From DASUAS01 sp963756895 (GTDB taxonomy: Bacteria > Actinomycetota > Acidimicrobiia > IMCC26256 > DASPTH01): a DNA stretch of 64,000 bases. A model generated the notes under the pieces. The model was not told where the DNA came from. It made no database searches and worked only from the letters and a program-made list of their open reading frames with translations. Of the stretch, positions 11,604-21,400 are shown piece by piece; the first letter of the stretch is position 1; each line of letters starts with the position of its first letter. The translations under genes and the position numbers were made by a program. The DNA is taken from positions 62,001 through 126,000 of the forward strand of contig CAVWPI010000006.1 in NCBI GenBank assembly GCA_963756895.1, in the 5' to 3' direction.

Positions 11604-12072
11604 CGTCGTGCTCCTCGTGCAGCAGGTCCGCCAGACGCGCGCGCCCACGGTGGAGGTGGACCCGCGCCGTCGAGGGTGCACATCCGAGCGTGCTCGCCAC
11701 CTCCTCGACCGGCAGGTCGTCGAGGTAGTGCAGCGCGATCGCAGCGCGCTGCATGCGCGGCAACTGGCTGATGGCGCGGAGGAGGTCGACGTCGGGCGTG
11801 GCATCGCCGACCGCGCCCTCGACCGCGCGCACTGGCCTGGGCTCGCGCGCCTTCGCCCGGAGTGCCATTCGGAAGGCGACGGTCCGGACCCATGCCGTCG
11901 GGTTGTCGTACGTGCGCACGCGCTTCCAGTGGAGCAGCGCCTTCACGAACGCATCCTGCGCCAGTTCACGGGCCACCTCCTGATCACGCACGACGAGGGC
12001 CGCGCTCCGCGCGATCGCCGAATATGCCGACGCGAAGAGCTCGTCGAACTCCCGCTCGTGCTCGTGCTCCAC
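11590..12072 (-). CDS. ECF-type RNA polymerase sigma factor (SigE-like family)
   Basis: 160 residues with only sigma regions 2 and 4, as in extracytoplasmic-function sigma factors. Region 2 includes ARELAQDAFVKALLHW and YDNPTAWVRTVAFRMAL. Region 4 includes LPRMQRAAIALHYLDDLPVEEVA and the helix-turn-helix CAPSTARVHLHRGRARL. It directs RNA polymerase to a specific promoter set, usually under control of a co-transcribed membrane protein; the overlapping downstream propeller gene fits that slot. The GTG at 12070-12072 has a GGAGGG ribosome site. About 115 bases upstream, before the isomerase gene end, hold its likely promoter, with no motif I can name. Confidence 0.87.
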   Translation of the reverse strand: MEHEHEREFDELFASAYSAIARSAALVVRDQEVARELAQDAFVKALLHWKRVRTYDNPTAWVRTVAFRMALRAKAREPRPVRAVEGAVGDATPDVDLLRAISQLPRMQRAAIALHYLDDLPVEEVASTLGCAPSTARVHLHRGRARLADLLHEEHDDAAH

Positions 12073-12187
12073 GGCACCCTCCGTCGCCCGGTTCGAGACC
12101 TGGGCCGCGCCGAAGGTTTACCGCGACCACCAAGATGACGCGATCGGGAACGTCAACGTGCCGAATCGCGCAGTTTTGGGGCCAGTC

Positions 12188-13229
12188 TCAGCCGAGAGCG
12201 GCCTTCAGCTGGCTGATGGCGTCGATCGGGCCGGGGTCGACGTCGTTGTCGAGCGCGAGGTAGTAGCTCGTCCAGTCGCCGACGTGCATCAGGTCGAGGA
12301 GCTGCGCGAGACGGCCCTCGCCCTCGGCCTCGACCGTCAGCACCTGCACGAGCGCTTCCTCGATGAGGGCGCGGGTGGCGACCGCGCGAGCCTCGAGGCG
12401 CGCGTGCTCGAGCCCGTGCCGCAGCTCGACGAGGGTGAACACCTGGCGGGTCACGTCGCCGTGCTGACCCCAGCCGCACACCTCGTTGTGGTCGAGCTCG
12501 GGGTACTCGTTCCAGAACGCGGGCGCCTTGGCGTTCTCGTTCACCGACTGCTTCCACCGCAGCGCCGCGACCCCACCCAGGCCGCCGGTGCCGTAGACGA
12601 TGGGCATGGTGCGACCGATCTTGCGCGCCAATTCGCGCGCGGGGTTGCGGGCACCTTCGACCGACGGCCGGCACTGGTCGCGCCGACGAGCGAGCTGCTC
12701 CTGCGCCCGCAGGAGCCCGGCGTGCGCTTCCGGGAGCATGCCCATGCGGAACAGCACGACGAACAGGGGCGCGACCACGCGCGCCGAGCGCCAGCCTCGG
12801 CATGAGGATGTCGTCGGGGCACGGCACGTGCAGCGCTCCCGATTCCTGCGCGAGTCGTGCGAGCTCGCCGCCGCTCGAGATGGTCACCAGGGTGGCTCCC
12901 GCCGCGAGCGCCCCCCGCGCCATCTCGAGCGTCTCCTCGGTGTCGCCCGAGTACGAGAGCGCGAACGCCAGGGTGCGGTCGTTGACGAACGCGGGCGTGC
13001 GGTAGTGCTTCAGCACGGTGACCGGCGCGGGCATCGTGGCGGTGCCGACGGCCTGCAGGATGTTGCCGGCGATCCCGGAGCCGCCCATGCCCAGCGTGAC
13101 GACGCGATCGAACGAAGCCGCGTCGGGGAGCGCTGACGCCGGCACCTTCCCCGCGACCTCGTGCGCCGATGCGAGTTGTTCGGGCATGGCCTCGAGGGCG
13201 TCACCGAAGGCCAGGGAATCGACCGCCAT
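12188..13229 (-). CDS. Bifunctional phosphoglucose/phosphomannose isomerase (SIS domains; one frame break)
   Basis: About 346 residues after removal of one base near 12779-12784. It begins with a SIS fold (VVTLGMGGSGIAGNIL, LSYSGDTEETLEMA, LVTISSGGELA), continues across the break as MPRLALGA then VVAPLFVVLFRMG, and ends with the C-terminal half typical of this family (YGTGGLGGVAALRWKQSVNENAK and WNEYPELDHNEVCGW). The family interconverts fructose-6-phosphate with glucose-6-phosphate and mannose-6-phosphate. It is the last gene of a run with manB and a Trm112-like gene, so it probably feeds mannose-phosphate supply. The ATG at 13227-13229 was chosen over a preceding GTG. Confidence 0.85.
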
Positions 13230-13241
13230 CACGCTGCTCGT

Positions 13242-13478
13242 CTAGGAGGAGAACGTGGGCTGGATGCCGTCGGCCGCGGCCTTGGCGTCGAGACGCGCCG
13301 CCTCGGTGTCGTCGACCGCTTCGGCCTCGTCGATGAGCATGATCGGGATGTCGTCACGCACCGAGTACCGCCGCTTGAGGCGTGGGTTGTAGAGCGACGA
13401 CTCGTCCTCGAAGTAGAGCAGGGGGCCCTTGTCCTCGGGGCACGCGAGGATCTCCAGCAGCTTGGGGTCCAACGCCAT
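13242..13478 (-). CDS. Trm112-like / UPF0434 small protein
   Basis: 78-residue protein starting MALDPKLLEILACPEDKGPL with the family hallmarks LLEILACP, the YNPRLKRRYSVRDDIPIML block and an acidic C-terminus. Trm112 in eukaryotes activates methyltransferases; the bacterial proteins have no settled function and carry fewer zinc cysteines (one is seen here). A GGAGG ribosome site precedes the ATG at 13476-13478. It lies between manB and the phosphosugar isomerase, an arrangement recalled from other actinobacteria. Confidence 0.85.
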   Translation of the reverse strand: MALDPKLLEILACPEDKGPLLYFEDESSLYNPRLKRRYSVRDDIPIMLIDEAEAVDDTEAARLDAKAAADGIQPTFSS

Positions 13479-13512
13479 TCGGGTTCCTCCGGGGTGGTGA
13501 GATGAGGTGGTG

Positions 13513-14859
13513 CTACGTGCCCCGCACGAGTGCGAGCACCTCGGCGGTGCGAGCGTCGCACGCTGCGCGGTCGGATGCTTCCAGGTTGAGCCGCAGGAGC
13601 GGTTCGGTGTTGCTCGGCCTCAGGTTGAACCACCAGTCCCCGAAGTCGACGGTGAGGCCGTCGAGCCGGTCCTGTTCGGCGTCGGCGTAGACGGCGGCCA
13701 CGTGCTCGATCACGCCCAGCGGATCGTCGACCCGCGTGTTGATCTCGCCCGACATCGCGTAGCGCTCGTACGGCACGCGCATCGCCGAGAGCGGTTCACC
13801 ACTCGTCGACAGCTGCTCGAGCACGAGCAGTGCGGCGATGATGCCGGAGTCGGCACGGAAGTTGTCGCGGAAGTAGTAGTGCGCCGAGTGCTCCCCACCG
13901 AAGATCGCCCCGCTCTCGGCCATCACCTGCTTGATGAACGAGTGACCGACGCGCGTGCGAATCGGCGTGCCGCCGAGCTCGCGCACGACCTCGGGAACCG
14001 TCTTCGAGCAGATGAGGTTGTGCACCACCTTCTCGCCGGGGTGACGGCTGAGGATCGACGCGGCGAGCATGGCGGTGGTGGTGGAGCCCGAGACGGGCTG
14101 CGACTGGTCGTCGACGAGCACGACCCGGTCGGCGTCGCCGTCGAAGGCGAGCCCCACTGCGGCGTCGTTGTCGAGCACCGCGCGCTGCAGGTCCTTGAGG
14201 TTGTCGGTGTTGGTGGGATCGGCCGGGTGGTTGGGGAACGTGCCGTCGAGCTCGCCGTAGAGGAGGGTGAGCTCGAACGGGAGCCCGGCGAACACCGCAG
14301 GGGCGATGACGCCGCCGACGCCGTTGGCGGTGTCGGCGACGACCCGGAGCGGCGCCAACGCGTCGAGGTCGACGAACGAGTGCACGTGGGCCACGAAGGC
14401 CGGCAACAGGTCGCGTGACTCGGCGCGTCCCGGATCTTCGGCCCGTTCGATGAGCCCGCCGGCAACCATCGCCTTGATCTCGGCCAACCCGGTGTCCTGC
14501 CCGATGGGCAGGGCGCCGGCCCGGCACAGCTTCACGCCGTTGTACTCGGCCGGGTTGTGGCTGGCCGTGAACATCGCGGCCGGAGCGTCGAGGCTGCCGG
14601 CGGCGAAGTAGCAGAGGTCGGTCGACGCTTCGCCCAGGTCGACGACGTCGGCGCCGGCCACCAACGCGCCCTCGGTGAAGGCGGCGACGAGCGGCTCGGA
14701 CGACGGTCGGGCGTCGCGACCGACGAGCACCCGGGCCGATCCGGTGAACGCCACGAAGGCGTTGCCGATGCGACGGGCGATCGACTCGTCGAGCTCGTCG
14801 GGATAGATCCCGCGAACGTCATAGGCCTTGAAGATGGCGTCGAGCGCAGAGTCGGGCAC
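13513..14859 (-). CDS. manB: Phosphomannomutase/phosphoglucomutase
   Basis: 448-residue alpha-D-phosphohexomutase that interconverts sugar 6- and 1-phosphates, providing mannose-1-phosphate for GDP-mannose. Visible: FKAYDVRGIYPDEL at the N-terminus, the phosphoserine loop TASHNP with Ser at about residue 100, the metal loop DGDADR, the sugar-recognition loop GGEHSAHYYFRD and the C-terminal phosphate-binding RPSNTEPLLRLN. The start is a GTG at 14857-14859. It follows the large membrane protein gene by 15 bases and precedes the Trm112-like and isomerase genes, forming one minus-strand unit. Confidence 0.93.
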   Translation of the reverse strand: MPDSALDAIFKAYDVRGIYPDELDESIARRIGNAFVAFTGSARVLVGRDARPSSEPLVAAFTEGALVAGADVVDLGEASTDLCYFAAGSLDAPAAMFTASHNPAEYNGVKLCRAGALPIGQDTGLAEIKAMVAGGLIERAEDPGRAESRDLLPAFVAHVHSFVDLDALAPLRVVADTANGVGGVIAPAVFAGLPFELTLLYGELDGTFPNHPADPTNTDNLKDLQRAVLDNDAAVGLAFDGDADRVVLVDDQSQPVSGSTTTAMLAASILSRHPGEKVVHNLICSKTVPEVVRELGGTPIRTRVGHSFIKQVMAESGAIFGGEHSAHYYFRDNFRADSGIIAALLVLEQLSTSGEPLSAMRVPYERYAMSGEINTRVDDPLGVIEHVAAVYADAEQDRLDGLTVDFGDWWFNLRPSNTEPLLRLNLEASDRAACDARTAEVLALVRGT

Positions 14860-14874
14860 GGGAGCCTCGGGTCC

Positions 14875-17446
14875 TCACCGCGGAGAGCGGGACGGGAATC
14901 GTACCCGCCGCCGACGGGATTCCATGCCTTCGCCCCCAGATTCCATGGCCGGTTCGTCCGGTCTGCGGGCCGCCAGCCCCCACCACACCAGGCCCCCGAG
15001 GCCCGCCAGGCCGACGACGGTGAGCACGCGGCCGGCCCAGTCGACCGTCGACGTGGCGAAGGTGAGCTTCACGTGCTTGTCGGTGGGGACGACCACCATG
15101 AAGTTGGGGGTGGCCCGCCAGGGGCCGTCGGCGCCCTCGGCCTCCCAGTTGGGATACCACGACGTCTTCACCATGACCGGCACACCCGTGCGCGACACGT
15201 CGAACTCGACCGACGACTCGGTCGTGCGGATGTTCGAGACGTCGACGTCGGGGAGCGCCTGCTTCTCCGCCGTGCGGGCCTCGGCCGCGGGCGCGCGCGC
15301 CCAGGATGCGGGTCCGTCGTCGGTGAGCGGGCGGTCGAGCGCGTCGGGGTCGGAGAACCACGGCACCGCGGTGCACTCCCACGGGCTGAACTCGGCGACC
15401 GGGCCGCCTGTGTCGGCCGGCTTCGGCACGCCCTCGCACTTCCACGCCGGCTCCGACTGCATGCCGGTGGCCACGACCGGCTCGTACTGCAGCGACTGCA
15501 CCGTCGGCGCGTCCTTCACGCGGTAGATGGTCCATCCCGACGGCGGCTTGCCGTCGAGATCCGGCACCGTTGCGACCTGCTCGAGGTTCGGGTTGAGCGC
15601 GGCCTTGTCCTTCGCCACCGTGCTGAACGCCGCGTAGTAGCGCACGCCCATGAGCTGCAGGTACTTCACGCCGAGGTCGAAGTCGGCGATGTTCTTGTAC
15701 GGCAGCCCGCGTACCGGGTTCGACGGGTTCTGCGCGAGCGTCGCCACCGTCATGAAGTGGTACGGCGTGGTGGTGGACGCCTCGAAGTAGAGGCCCTCCA
15801 TCGACTGGATTCGCCCGTGCGTCCAGTACGGCAGGAGCATCGAGCGCGAGTGGTGTGCCGTACGCGCCGATCGCGTCGCCGCCTTCCCACAACATGCGGC
15901 CGGGCTCGAGGCTGTTGGCGGTGTCGAGGAACGCGCGGTACTCCGGAAACGACTTGGCGGTGAAGTTCGTCGCATCGCCGCTCTCGTACCCGGTGTAGTT
16001 GTAGCGGGCCCAGTACGGGATGAAGTCGCGCTCGTTCTGCACGATCACGAGGCAGATGGTCGTGACGATGGCGGCGAGCACAGCCATCGCCACGAGGCGG
16101 ATGCCGTGGCGGGGCACGCGCGGCGAAGGGGCCGGTGCTGCGGGCTCGTCCACGGTCGCGGGCTCGGACGTCGCGACTGCGGCCCGCACGGGACGGCGGT
16201 CGCCCCGGACGACCCAGGTGACGCCGACCGCGAGGAGGCGCACGAGCTCGGCGATCCCGAAGCCGGCGAGCAGGTACAGCATGAGGATCCAGAACGGCAG
16301 CAGCCGGAGGTTCCACGCGGGGGCCTTGCCGAAGATCTCGCGCAGGCCCTCCCAGTTCCAGAAGACGAGGCCGGTGGCGACGGTGATGGCCGCCACGATC
16401 AGGGTCGCCCGCCGGCGGAACCAGATCCCCGCCCCGAGCGCGACCAGCGCGAGCGGGTAGAGGAACCAGTTCTCCGAGATGAACATCCAGTCGAGGTAGC
16501 TGCCGATCGGCTCGTACCGCATGTCGGTGGTGTTGCCGAGGTTCACCGCGAGCGGTACGAACCAGAACGCGGTCAGCAGGACACCGACCACGCCGACGGC
16601 GGCCAGACGGGTGAAGTTCTTGACCGGGCGGATGATCAACCAGATCACGACGCCTGCGTACACCGCGAAGATCGCGACCACGACGTGGCTGAGGATGGTG
16701 AGCGCCAGCAGCACCGCTGGCAGCCAGAGCGGACCGCGTCGATCGAGCGCGCGCGCCAACGTGCCCAGGAAGAAGAGCGACAGCGCGAGCGCGATCATGA
16801 ACGAGAATTCGCCTGCCAGCGTGCTCGGCAGGTTGCCGCCCATGATGTGGAAGTCGAACGTCATGGTCGCGTCGCCGCCGTCCTTGAAGAACAGGAAACC
16901 GGTGGCGGCGAGTGCAAGCATCGGCGCGGCGGGACGCGGTGCGCGGATGCCGCGCGCGAACACGTACGCGCCCGCGGGCAACAGCAGCGGTCCGAGGGCG
17001 GTGACGACCTTGAACGCGATGTTGTACGGGATGAAGACGTCGAGCAGCGCGATCAACACCGCAGGGAACGGGAAGTAGAACTGCCCCGCGGGGAAACCCG
17101 CGTAGAAGTCGTTCGACCACCCCGCCACCCGCCACGGCAGGAAGTGGTCGATCAGGAAGTCGGGGAACCAGACGTGCGCGCCGGTGTCACCGCCGGTGAT
17201 GGTGGTGTTGCGCAGCACGAGCGACGGCCCGAGCTGGATGAAGACGTAGACGACACAGGTCGCGAGGATCGCCAGGCCGATCCAGTACTCGAGGCGGTCG
17301 TAGCCGTCACGCCGGCGCGTCGGCGCCGGGCGCGACGAACCTCCGTGCCCCGAATCTCCGCCGGCGTCCCCCTCCGCCGGATCGGACGGAACGCCAGGGC
17401 CGGCGTCGCGCTCGGGCGCGTCGATCACGTCGGGCGCGCGGACCAT
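14875..17446 (-). CDS. Large polytopic membrane protein, putative GT-C-type enzyme (one frame break)
   Basis: About 856 residues once one extra base at 15841 is removed, which restores TPLALMLLPYWTHGR. A charged cytoplasmic leader of about 50 residues precedes 13 or so membrane helices. The first loop holds ITGGDTGAHVWFPDFLI, an acidic loop as in GT-C glycosyltransferases, and the next FYAGFPAGQFYFPFPA. After the helices comes an extracytoplasmic domain of about 300 residues, then a final helix and an Arg-rich tail. I recall similar proteins being named 6-pyruvoyl-tetrahydropterin-synthase-related, without biochemical meaning. Linkage to manB suggests a lipid-linked mannose or related transfer, but that is inference. 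Confidence 0.7.
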
Positions 17447-17521
17447 CCCGCCAGCATGCCAGGCGTCATCGGCACGTCACGCGCGCCGGCGACACCGTCC
17501 TCGCGACCTGTCGGCGACGTG

Positions 17522-17689
17522 TCAGCCGGTGCGCGCGAGTTCCAGGACGTGCACGAGCGGGACCAGGCCGTCAGCCGTCTCCCACGTCTGCGCCTCGCAT
17601 CGACCACACCGACGGAACGTCAGGTCGCGCTCGGCGACCCGCAGCCGGATCTCGATCATGCCCGCGTTCGAACACCTTGCACAGTGCAT
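17522..17689 (-). CDS. Small zinc-ribbon protein (55 residues)
   Basis: 55 residues starting MHCARCSNAG with two CxxC pairs (CARC and CGRC about 30 residues apart), the spacing of a zinc ribbon, then VPLVHVLELARTG. The ATG at 17687-17689 has a GGGAGG ribosome site; a longer in-frame version begins at 17716 but lacks such a site. It lies 75 bases upstream of the large membrane protein gene on the same strand. No function can be assigned; it may bind nucleic acid or a protein partner. A GTGA-N6-TCAC palindrome lies upstream. Confidence 0.65.
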   Translation of the reverse strand: MHCARCSNAGMIEIRLRVAERDLTFRRCGRCEAQTWETADGLVPLVHVLELARTG

Positions 17690-17763
17690 TGGGACCTCCC
17701 AGTCCTCAGCCCGCACGGGGCATCGGCAGGAACCCTCCGAGACTTGAACGCGCCGGCAGCGGG

Positions 17764-17777
17764 GTGACCAACGTCAC
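17764..17777. promoter_or_regulatory. CRP/FNR-like palindrome upstream of the zinc-ribbon gene
   Basis: GTGACCAACGTCAC is a perfect GTGA-N6-TCAC dyad, the half-site arrangement used by CRP/FNR-family regulators. It sits about 75 bases upstream of the zinc-ribbon start and just beyond the 3' end of the CPBP gene. A single occurrence in GC-rich DNA is weak evidence. Confidence 0.3.
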
Positions 17778-17795
17778 GAAATCGGGCCGAAACCC

Positions 17796-18590
17796 TCAGT
17801 TGGTGAAGAGAAAGACCACGCTGAGCGCGTTGAAGCCCACGTGGAGCAGTATCGACCGCGACAGGTTGCCGGTGCGCGCGGCCTGATATCCCGACACGAT
17901 GCCGAGCAGGATGATCGCGGGCATGGCGATGAGCGTCCCGACCGACGGATCGCCCAACGCGTGCACCAGCCCGAAGACCACTGCGCTGACCAGCACCGCG
18001 GCCGCCGGACCGACCTTGCGGAGGAGCGAGCGCAGCAGGGTCCCCCGGAACAGGAGCTCCTCGGTGAGCGGAGCGAGGAGCACGATCGTGAGCGCGAGCA
18101 CCGGGACCTGCCAGCCCGACGCGCGGTCGGCCGTCTTCACCACGTCCTGCTGCGCGGTGTGCCCGTAGATCGACTCGAGGATGCCGATCGGGATCAAGGC
18201 GACCAGCTGGAGGCCGATCCCGGCGAAGAACCAGGGCAGGTCGGCGAACCAGGCTCCCGCCGGACGCCGGACCTGGAGGCCGAAGTCGCGGGCCAGCGTG
18301 CCGTTGCCCTTGCGGCGGGCGACCATGGCCAGCCAGGCGATGATGGCGAGGTTCTCCGCGCAGATGAGGACGATGAGCGTGTTGGGACGGTTCGGGTGGT
18401 CGGGATCGACCACGAACACCCCTGCGACGACCGATACCACGATGCCCACCGCGAACGCGGCGATGACGTCGCCGATCCCCCACCGCACCCGGCGGCGGGC
18501 GCCGGGGACCGCCGACGGTGACGACCCCGGCGGAGGGGGTGGTGGCGGCGGCGGGGGCGGCGGAGGAGGAGGCGGGAGGGCGCTGCTCAC
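17796..18590 (-). CDS. CPBP-family intramembrane metalloprotease with polyproline leader
   Basis: 264 residues. Family motifs are present: EELLFRGTLLRSLL (Glu-Glu and Arg), FGLVHALGD (His) and a final HVGFNALS, which together form the metal site of CPBP/Rce1-type proteases. About seven membrane helices are predicted. The N-terminus carries 16 consecutive prolines encoded by mixed CCN codons, then GSSPSAVPGARRRVRWG. CPBP proteins process prenylated or secreted peptides, or act in immunity or secretion, in various bacteria; the substrate here is unknown. The GTG at 18588-18590 is my best start; an ATG at 18686 would add an unconserved leader. It diverges from ftsH. Confidence 0.82.
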   Translation of the reverse strand: MSSALPPPPPPPPPPPPPPPPGSSPSAVPGARRRVRWGIGDVIAAFAVGIVVSVVAGVFVVDPDHPNRPNTLIVLICAENLAIIAWLAMVARRKGNGTLARDFGLQVRRPAGAWFADLPWFFAGIGLQLVALIPIGILESIYGHTAQQDVVKTADRASGWQVPVLALTIVLLAPLTEELLFRGTLLRSLLRKVGPAAAVLVSAVVFGLVHALGDPSVGTLIAMPAIILLGIVSGYQAARTGNLSRSILLHVGFNALSVVFLFTN

Positions 18591-18738
18591 TCCCGGGCAC
18601 GCTACCGGTGGGGATGCGGAATCCGCGACCGCTCGCGGCGGTTGACCCCCACGAGCACCACCCGCTCCGTTCCCGCTCCGTCGCACCGGCGTCCGGGCCG
18701 TAGCATGGGCGGACCGACGACGAGGAGCCGGCGCCAGG

Positions 18739-20878
18739 ATGAGCCGCCGCCAGACCGATCTCGAACCCGGGGTCGAACCCGATGCCGGCGAGACCGAGCC
18801 CTACCGCGCGCCGAACGGGCCGAACGGGCCGAACGGGCGTCCGCCCACGCCGCCGCCGTCGTGGCGTCCCGACGCGCGTCCGCCGGGCACTCCACCGAGC
18901 GGCGACGGCCCGCCCGGTGACCGACCTCCCGAGCGCCGGCCCACCCCCACGTCGGGTGGCGGCAGCTCGCCGTCGTTGCGCTGGGTGCCGTGGATCGTCC
19001 TGGCGCTGATCGCAGCGGCGTTCATCGTGAGCAGCCTCGCGGGCAGCAGCTCGTCGAAGGCCGACCTCACGTACTCCCAGTTCGTGAACGCGGTCGACGC
19101 CGACAACGTCAAGAGCATCGACTTCAACAAGTCGAGCGGCGCCATCAGCGGCAAGTTCGTCGAACCGGTCGACGGCAAGTCGGAGTTCTCGAGCTCGGGG
19201 CCGAAGGACAACCTCCCCGACACGATGCTCACGACGATCAAGAAGAAGAACATCGACTTCAACTACGTCGACGACGGCAGCAACATCCTCGGCGACATCC
19301 TGCTGTGGGTCCTGCCCCTCGTGCTGATCATCGGGCTCTTCGTGTGGATGAGCCGGCGCGCGCAGGGACAGATGGGCGCGGTCATGAACATCGGCAAGAG
19401 CCGGGCCAAGGTGTACAACACCGAGAAGCCCAAGACGACGTTCGACGACGTCGCCGGCTACGGCCCGGTGAAGCAGGAGATCTCGGAGGTCGTCGACTTC
19501 CTGAAGAACCCGGGCAAGTTCAAGGAGATCGGCGCCCGCATCCCCAAGGGTGTGCTGCTCGTCGGTCCTCCCGGCACCGGCAAGACGCTGATCGCACGCG
19601 CGGTCGCGGGTGAAGCAGGCGTGCCGTTCGTGTCGGTCACCGGTTCCGACTTCATGGAGATGTTCGTCGGTGTCGGGCGCGGCACGCGTGCGCGACCTGT
19701 TCCAGACCGCACGGAAGCAGGCGCCCGCGATCATCTTCGTCGACGAGATCGACTCCATCGGCCGCAAGCGTGGCGCCGGGCTCGGCGGCGGTCACGACGA
19801 GCGCGAGCAGACGCTCAACCAGATGCTGGCCGAGATGGACGGCTTCGAGGCCACCGAGGGCATCGTGATGATGGCGGCCACCAACCGGCCCGACGTGCTC
19901 GACCCCGCGCTGCTGCGCCCCGGCCGCTTCGACCGTCAGATCATGGTGCCGCTGCCCACGCAGGACGAACGTCGCGACATCCTGCTGGTGCACTTCAAGG
20001 ACAAGAAGATGTCGTCCGACGTCGACGTGAACATCGTCGCGCGCGGCACGCCGGGGATGGCCGGCGCCGACCTCGCCAACCTGGTGAACGAGGCCGCGCT
20101 CTTCGCGGTGCGCCGCGGCGACAACGAGATCCACGGCAACGACTTCGACGACGCACGCGACCGCGTGCTCATGGGCCTGCGCCGCCCGTCGATCGTGATG
20201 AACGACCTCGAGAAGGAACACACTGCCTACCACGAGGCCGGGCACACGGTCGCGGCGTACGTGTTCGAACACGCCGACCCGGTGCACAAGGTCACCATCC
20301 TCCCCACCGGCATGGCCCTGGGCATGACCCAGCAGATGCCGGTCGAGGAGCGCTACTCGCACGACAAGGAGTACCTGCGCGACTCGTTGGGCGTGTTCAT
20401 GGGTGGCCGCGTCGCCGAGGAGATCATGTTCGGCACGAAGTCCACCGGCGCGCAGAACGACCTCGTGCGCGCCACCGAGATCGCGCGCCGGATGGTGCGC
20501 GAGTGGGGCATGAGCGACCGTATCGGTCCCATGGCGTGGGGATCCGAAGGCGCGGTGTTCCTCGGCGAGGACCTCGTGCACACGCGCGACTACTCCGACG
20601 AGACCGCGCGCGTCATCGACGAAGAGGTCGAGCGCATCCTCCGCGACGAGGAGAACCGCACCCGCGAGACGCTCACCGAGCACCGCCCGGGCCTGGTCGC
20701 GGTGGCCGAGGCCCTGCTCGCCCGCGAGACCGTCGACGGCGCCGAGGTGTCCGACCTGGTCGACGTCGCGATGGGCCACAAGAGCGGCGGTCCCCGCCGC
20801 GTGCTGCGGGCCGACGGCACCGAAGAGGTCATCGAGACCTCGGGTGACGGCGACTCCCTCTCCGACTACGTCGAGTAG
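18739..20878 (+). CDS. ftsH: FtsH, ATP-dependent zinc metalloprotease (one frame break)
   Basis: Membrane-bound AAA+ protease for quality control and regulated turnover, about 712 residues. One extra G at 19675-19677 breaks the frame exactly where MFVGVGAARVRDLF is expected. A Pro-rich cytoplasmic leader of about 75 residues precedes the first helix (VPWIVLALIAAAFIVSSLAG). A small extracytoplasmic domain and a second helix (ILLWVLPLVLIIGLFVW) follow. The AAA module has GPPGTGKT, IIFVDEIDSIG and TNRPDVLDPALLRPGRFD; the protease domain has the zinc motif HEAGH. The ATG at 18739 lies 10-15 bases after GAGGAG. It ends against a convergent thioredoxin gene, with an inverted repeat between. Confidence 0.95.
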
Positions 20879-20892
20879 CCGCTCCCTTCCCT

Positions 20893-20941
20893 GTTCTGGC
20901 GTACCGGGTGCGCCACTACGGCGCACTACTGACGCCAAAAC
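20893..20941. terminator. Two-armed inverted repeat between ftsH and the thioredoxin gene (family member 2)
   Basis: Outer arms GTTCTGGCGT (20893-20902) and ACGCCAAAAC (20932-20941) begin 39 bases apart and pair with one mismatch, which is a G-U wobble in the minus-strand transcript. The inner hairpin is GTGCGCC-ACTAC-GGCGCAC at 20908-20926. It fills the gap between convergent genes. The arms resemble those at 41548-41599. Confidence 0.65.
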
Positions 20942-20947
20942 GATGGG

Positions 20948-21397
20948 TCAGAGCGCGCCGAGGTCGGGTTCGGGGCTGCTGCCGGGGACGCGCAGCTCGG
21001 CGACCGCGGCCCACAGGTCGGTGGCGGTGAACGCACCGACGAACGCGCGGCACACCACGCCTTCGTGGTCGGCGACGACCGTGGTCGGGATGGCCGCGAG
21101 CTCGTAGCGCCGGTGCAGGGCGCCGAAGTGCTCGGCGTCGATGACGCACACCGCGACGTCACTCGACTCGAGCGGGGTGAGCTTGTCGTCGAGCCCACGG
21201 CACGAGTCGCACGCGGCCGACGAGAACAGCGCGACCAGCCACGTGGCCTCGGGGCGGCGGAAGTCGGCGCGGTCGAGCTGCTTCGGCACCGGATAGACGT
21301 CGCGCGGCGGCGCTTCCGGAGGACGGCGGCGCATCACCAGCGCCACTGCGCCCACAGTGAGGAGGATCAGGACGGCGATGACGATGCGGGCGGCCAC
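20948..21397 (-). CDS. Membrane-anchored thioredoxin-like protein
   Basis: 149 residues: an N-terminal membrane helix (about 4-22), then a thioredoxin fold with the active-site pair CDSC at residues 63-66 (FSSAACDSCRGLDDKL), a cis-Pro region AAIPTTVVAD and VVCRAFVGAF. Topology puts the redox domain outside the membrane, suggesting a role in disulphide chemistry of exported proteins. It begins at a GTG three bases after the stop of the DUF5719 gene and so is the last gene of the GT2-DUF5719-thioredoxin operon. Confidence 0.8.
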   Translation of the reverse strand: MAARIVIAVLILLTVGAVALVMRRRPPEAPPRDVYPVPKQLDRADFRRPEATWLVALFSSAACDSCRGLDDKLTPLESSDVAVCVIDAEHFGALHRRYELAAIPTTVVADHEGVVCRAFVGAFTATDLWAAVAELRVPGSSPEPDLGAL

Positions 21398-21400
21398 TGC

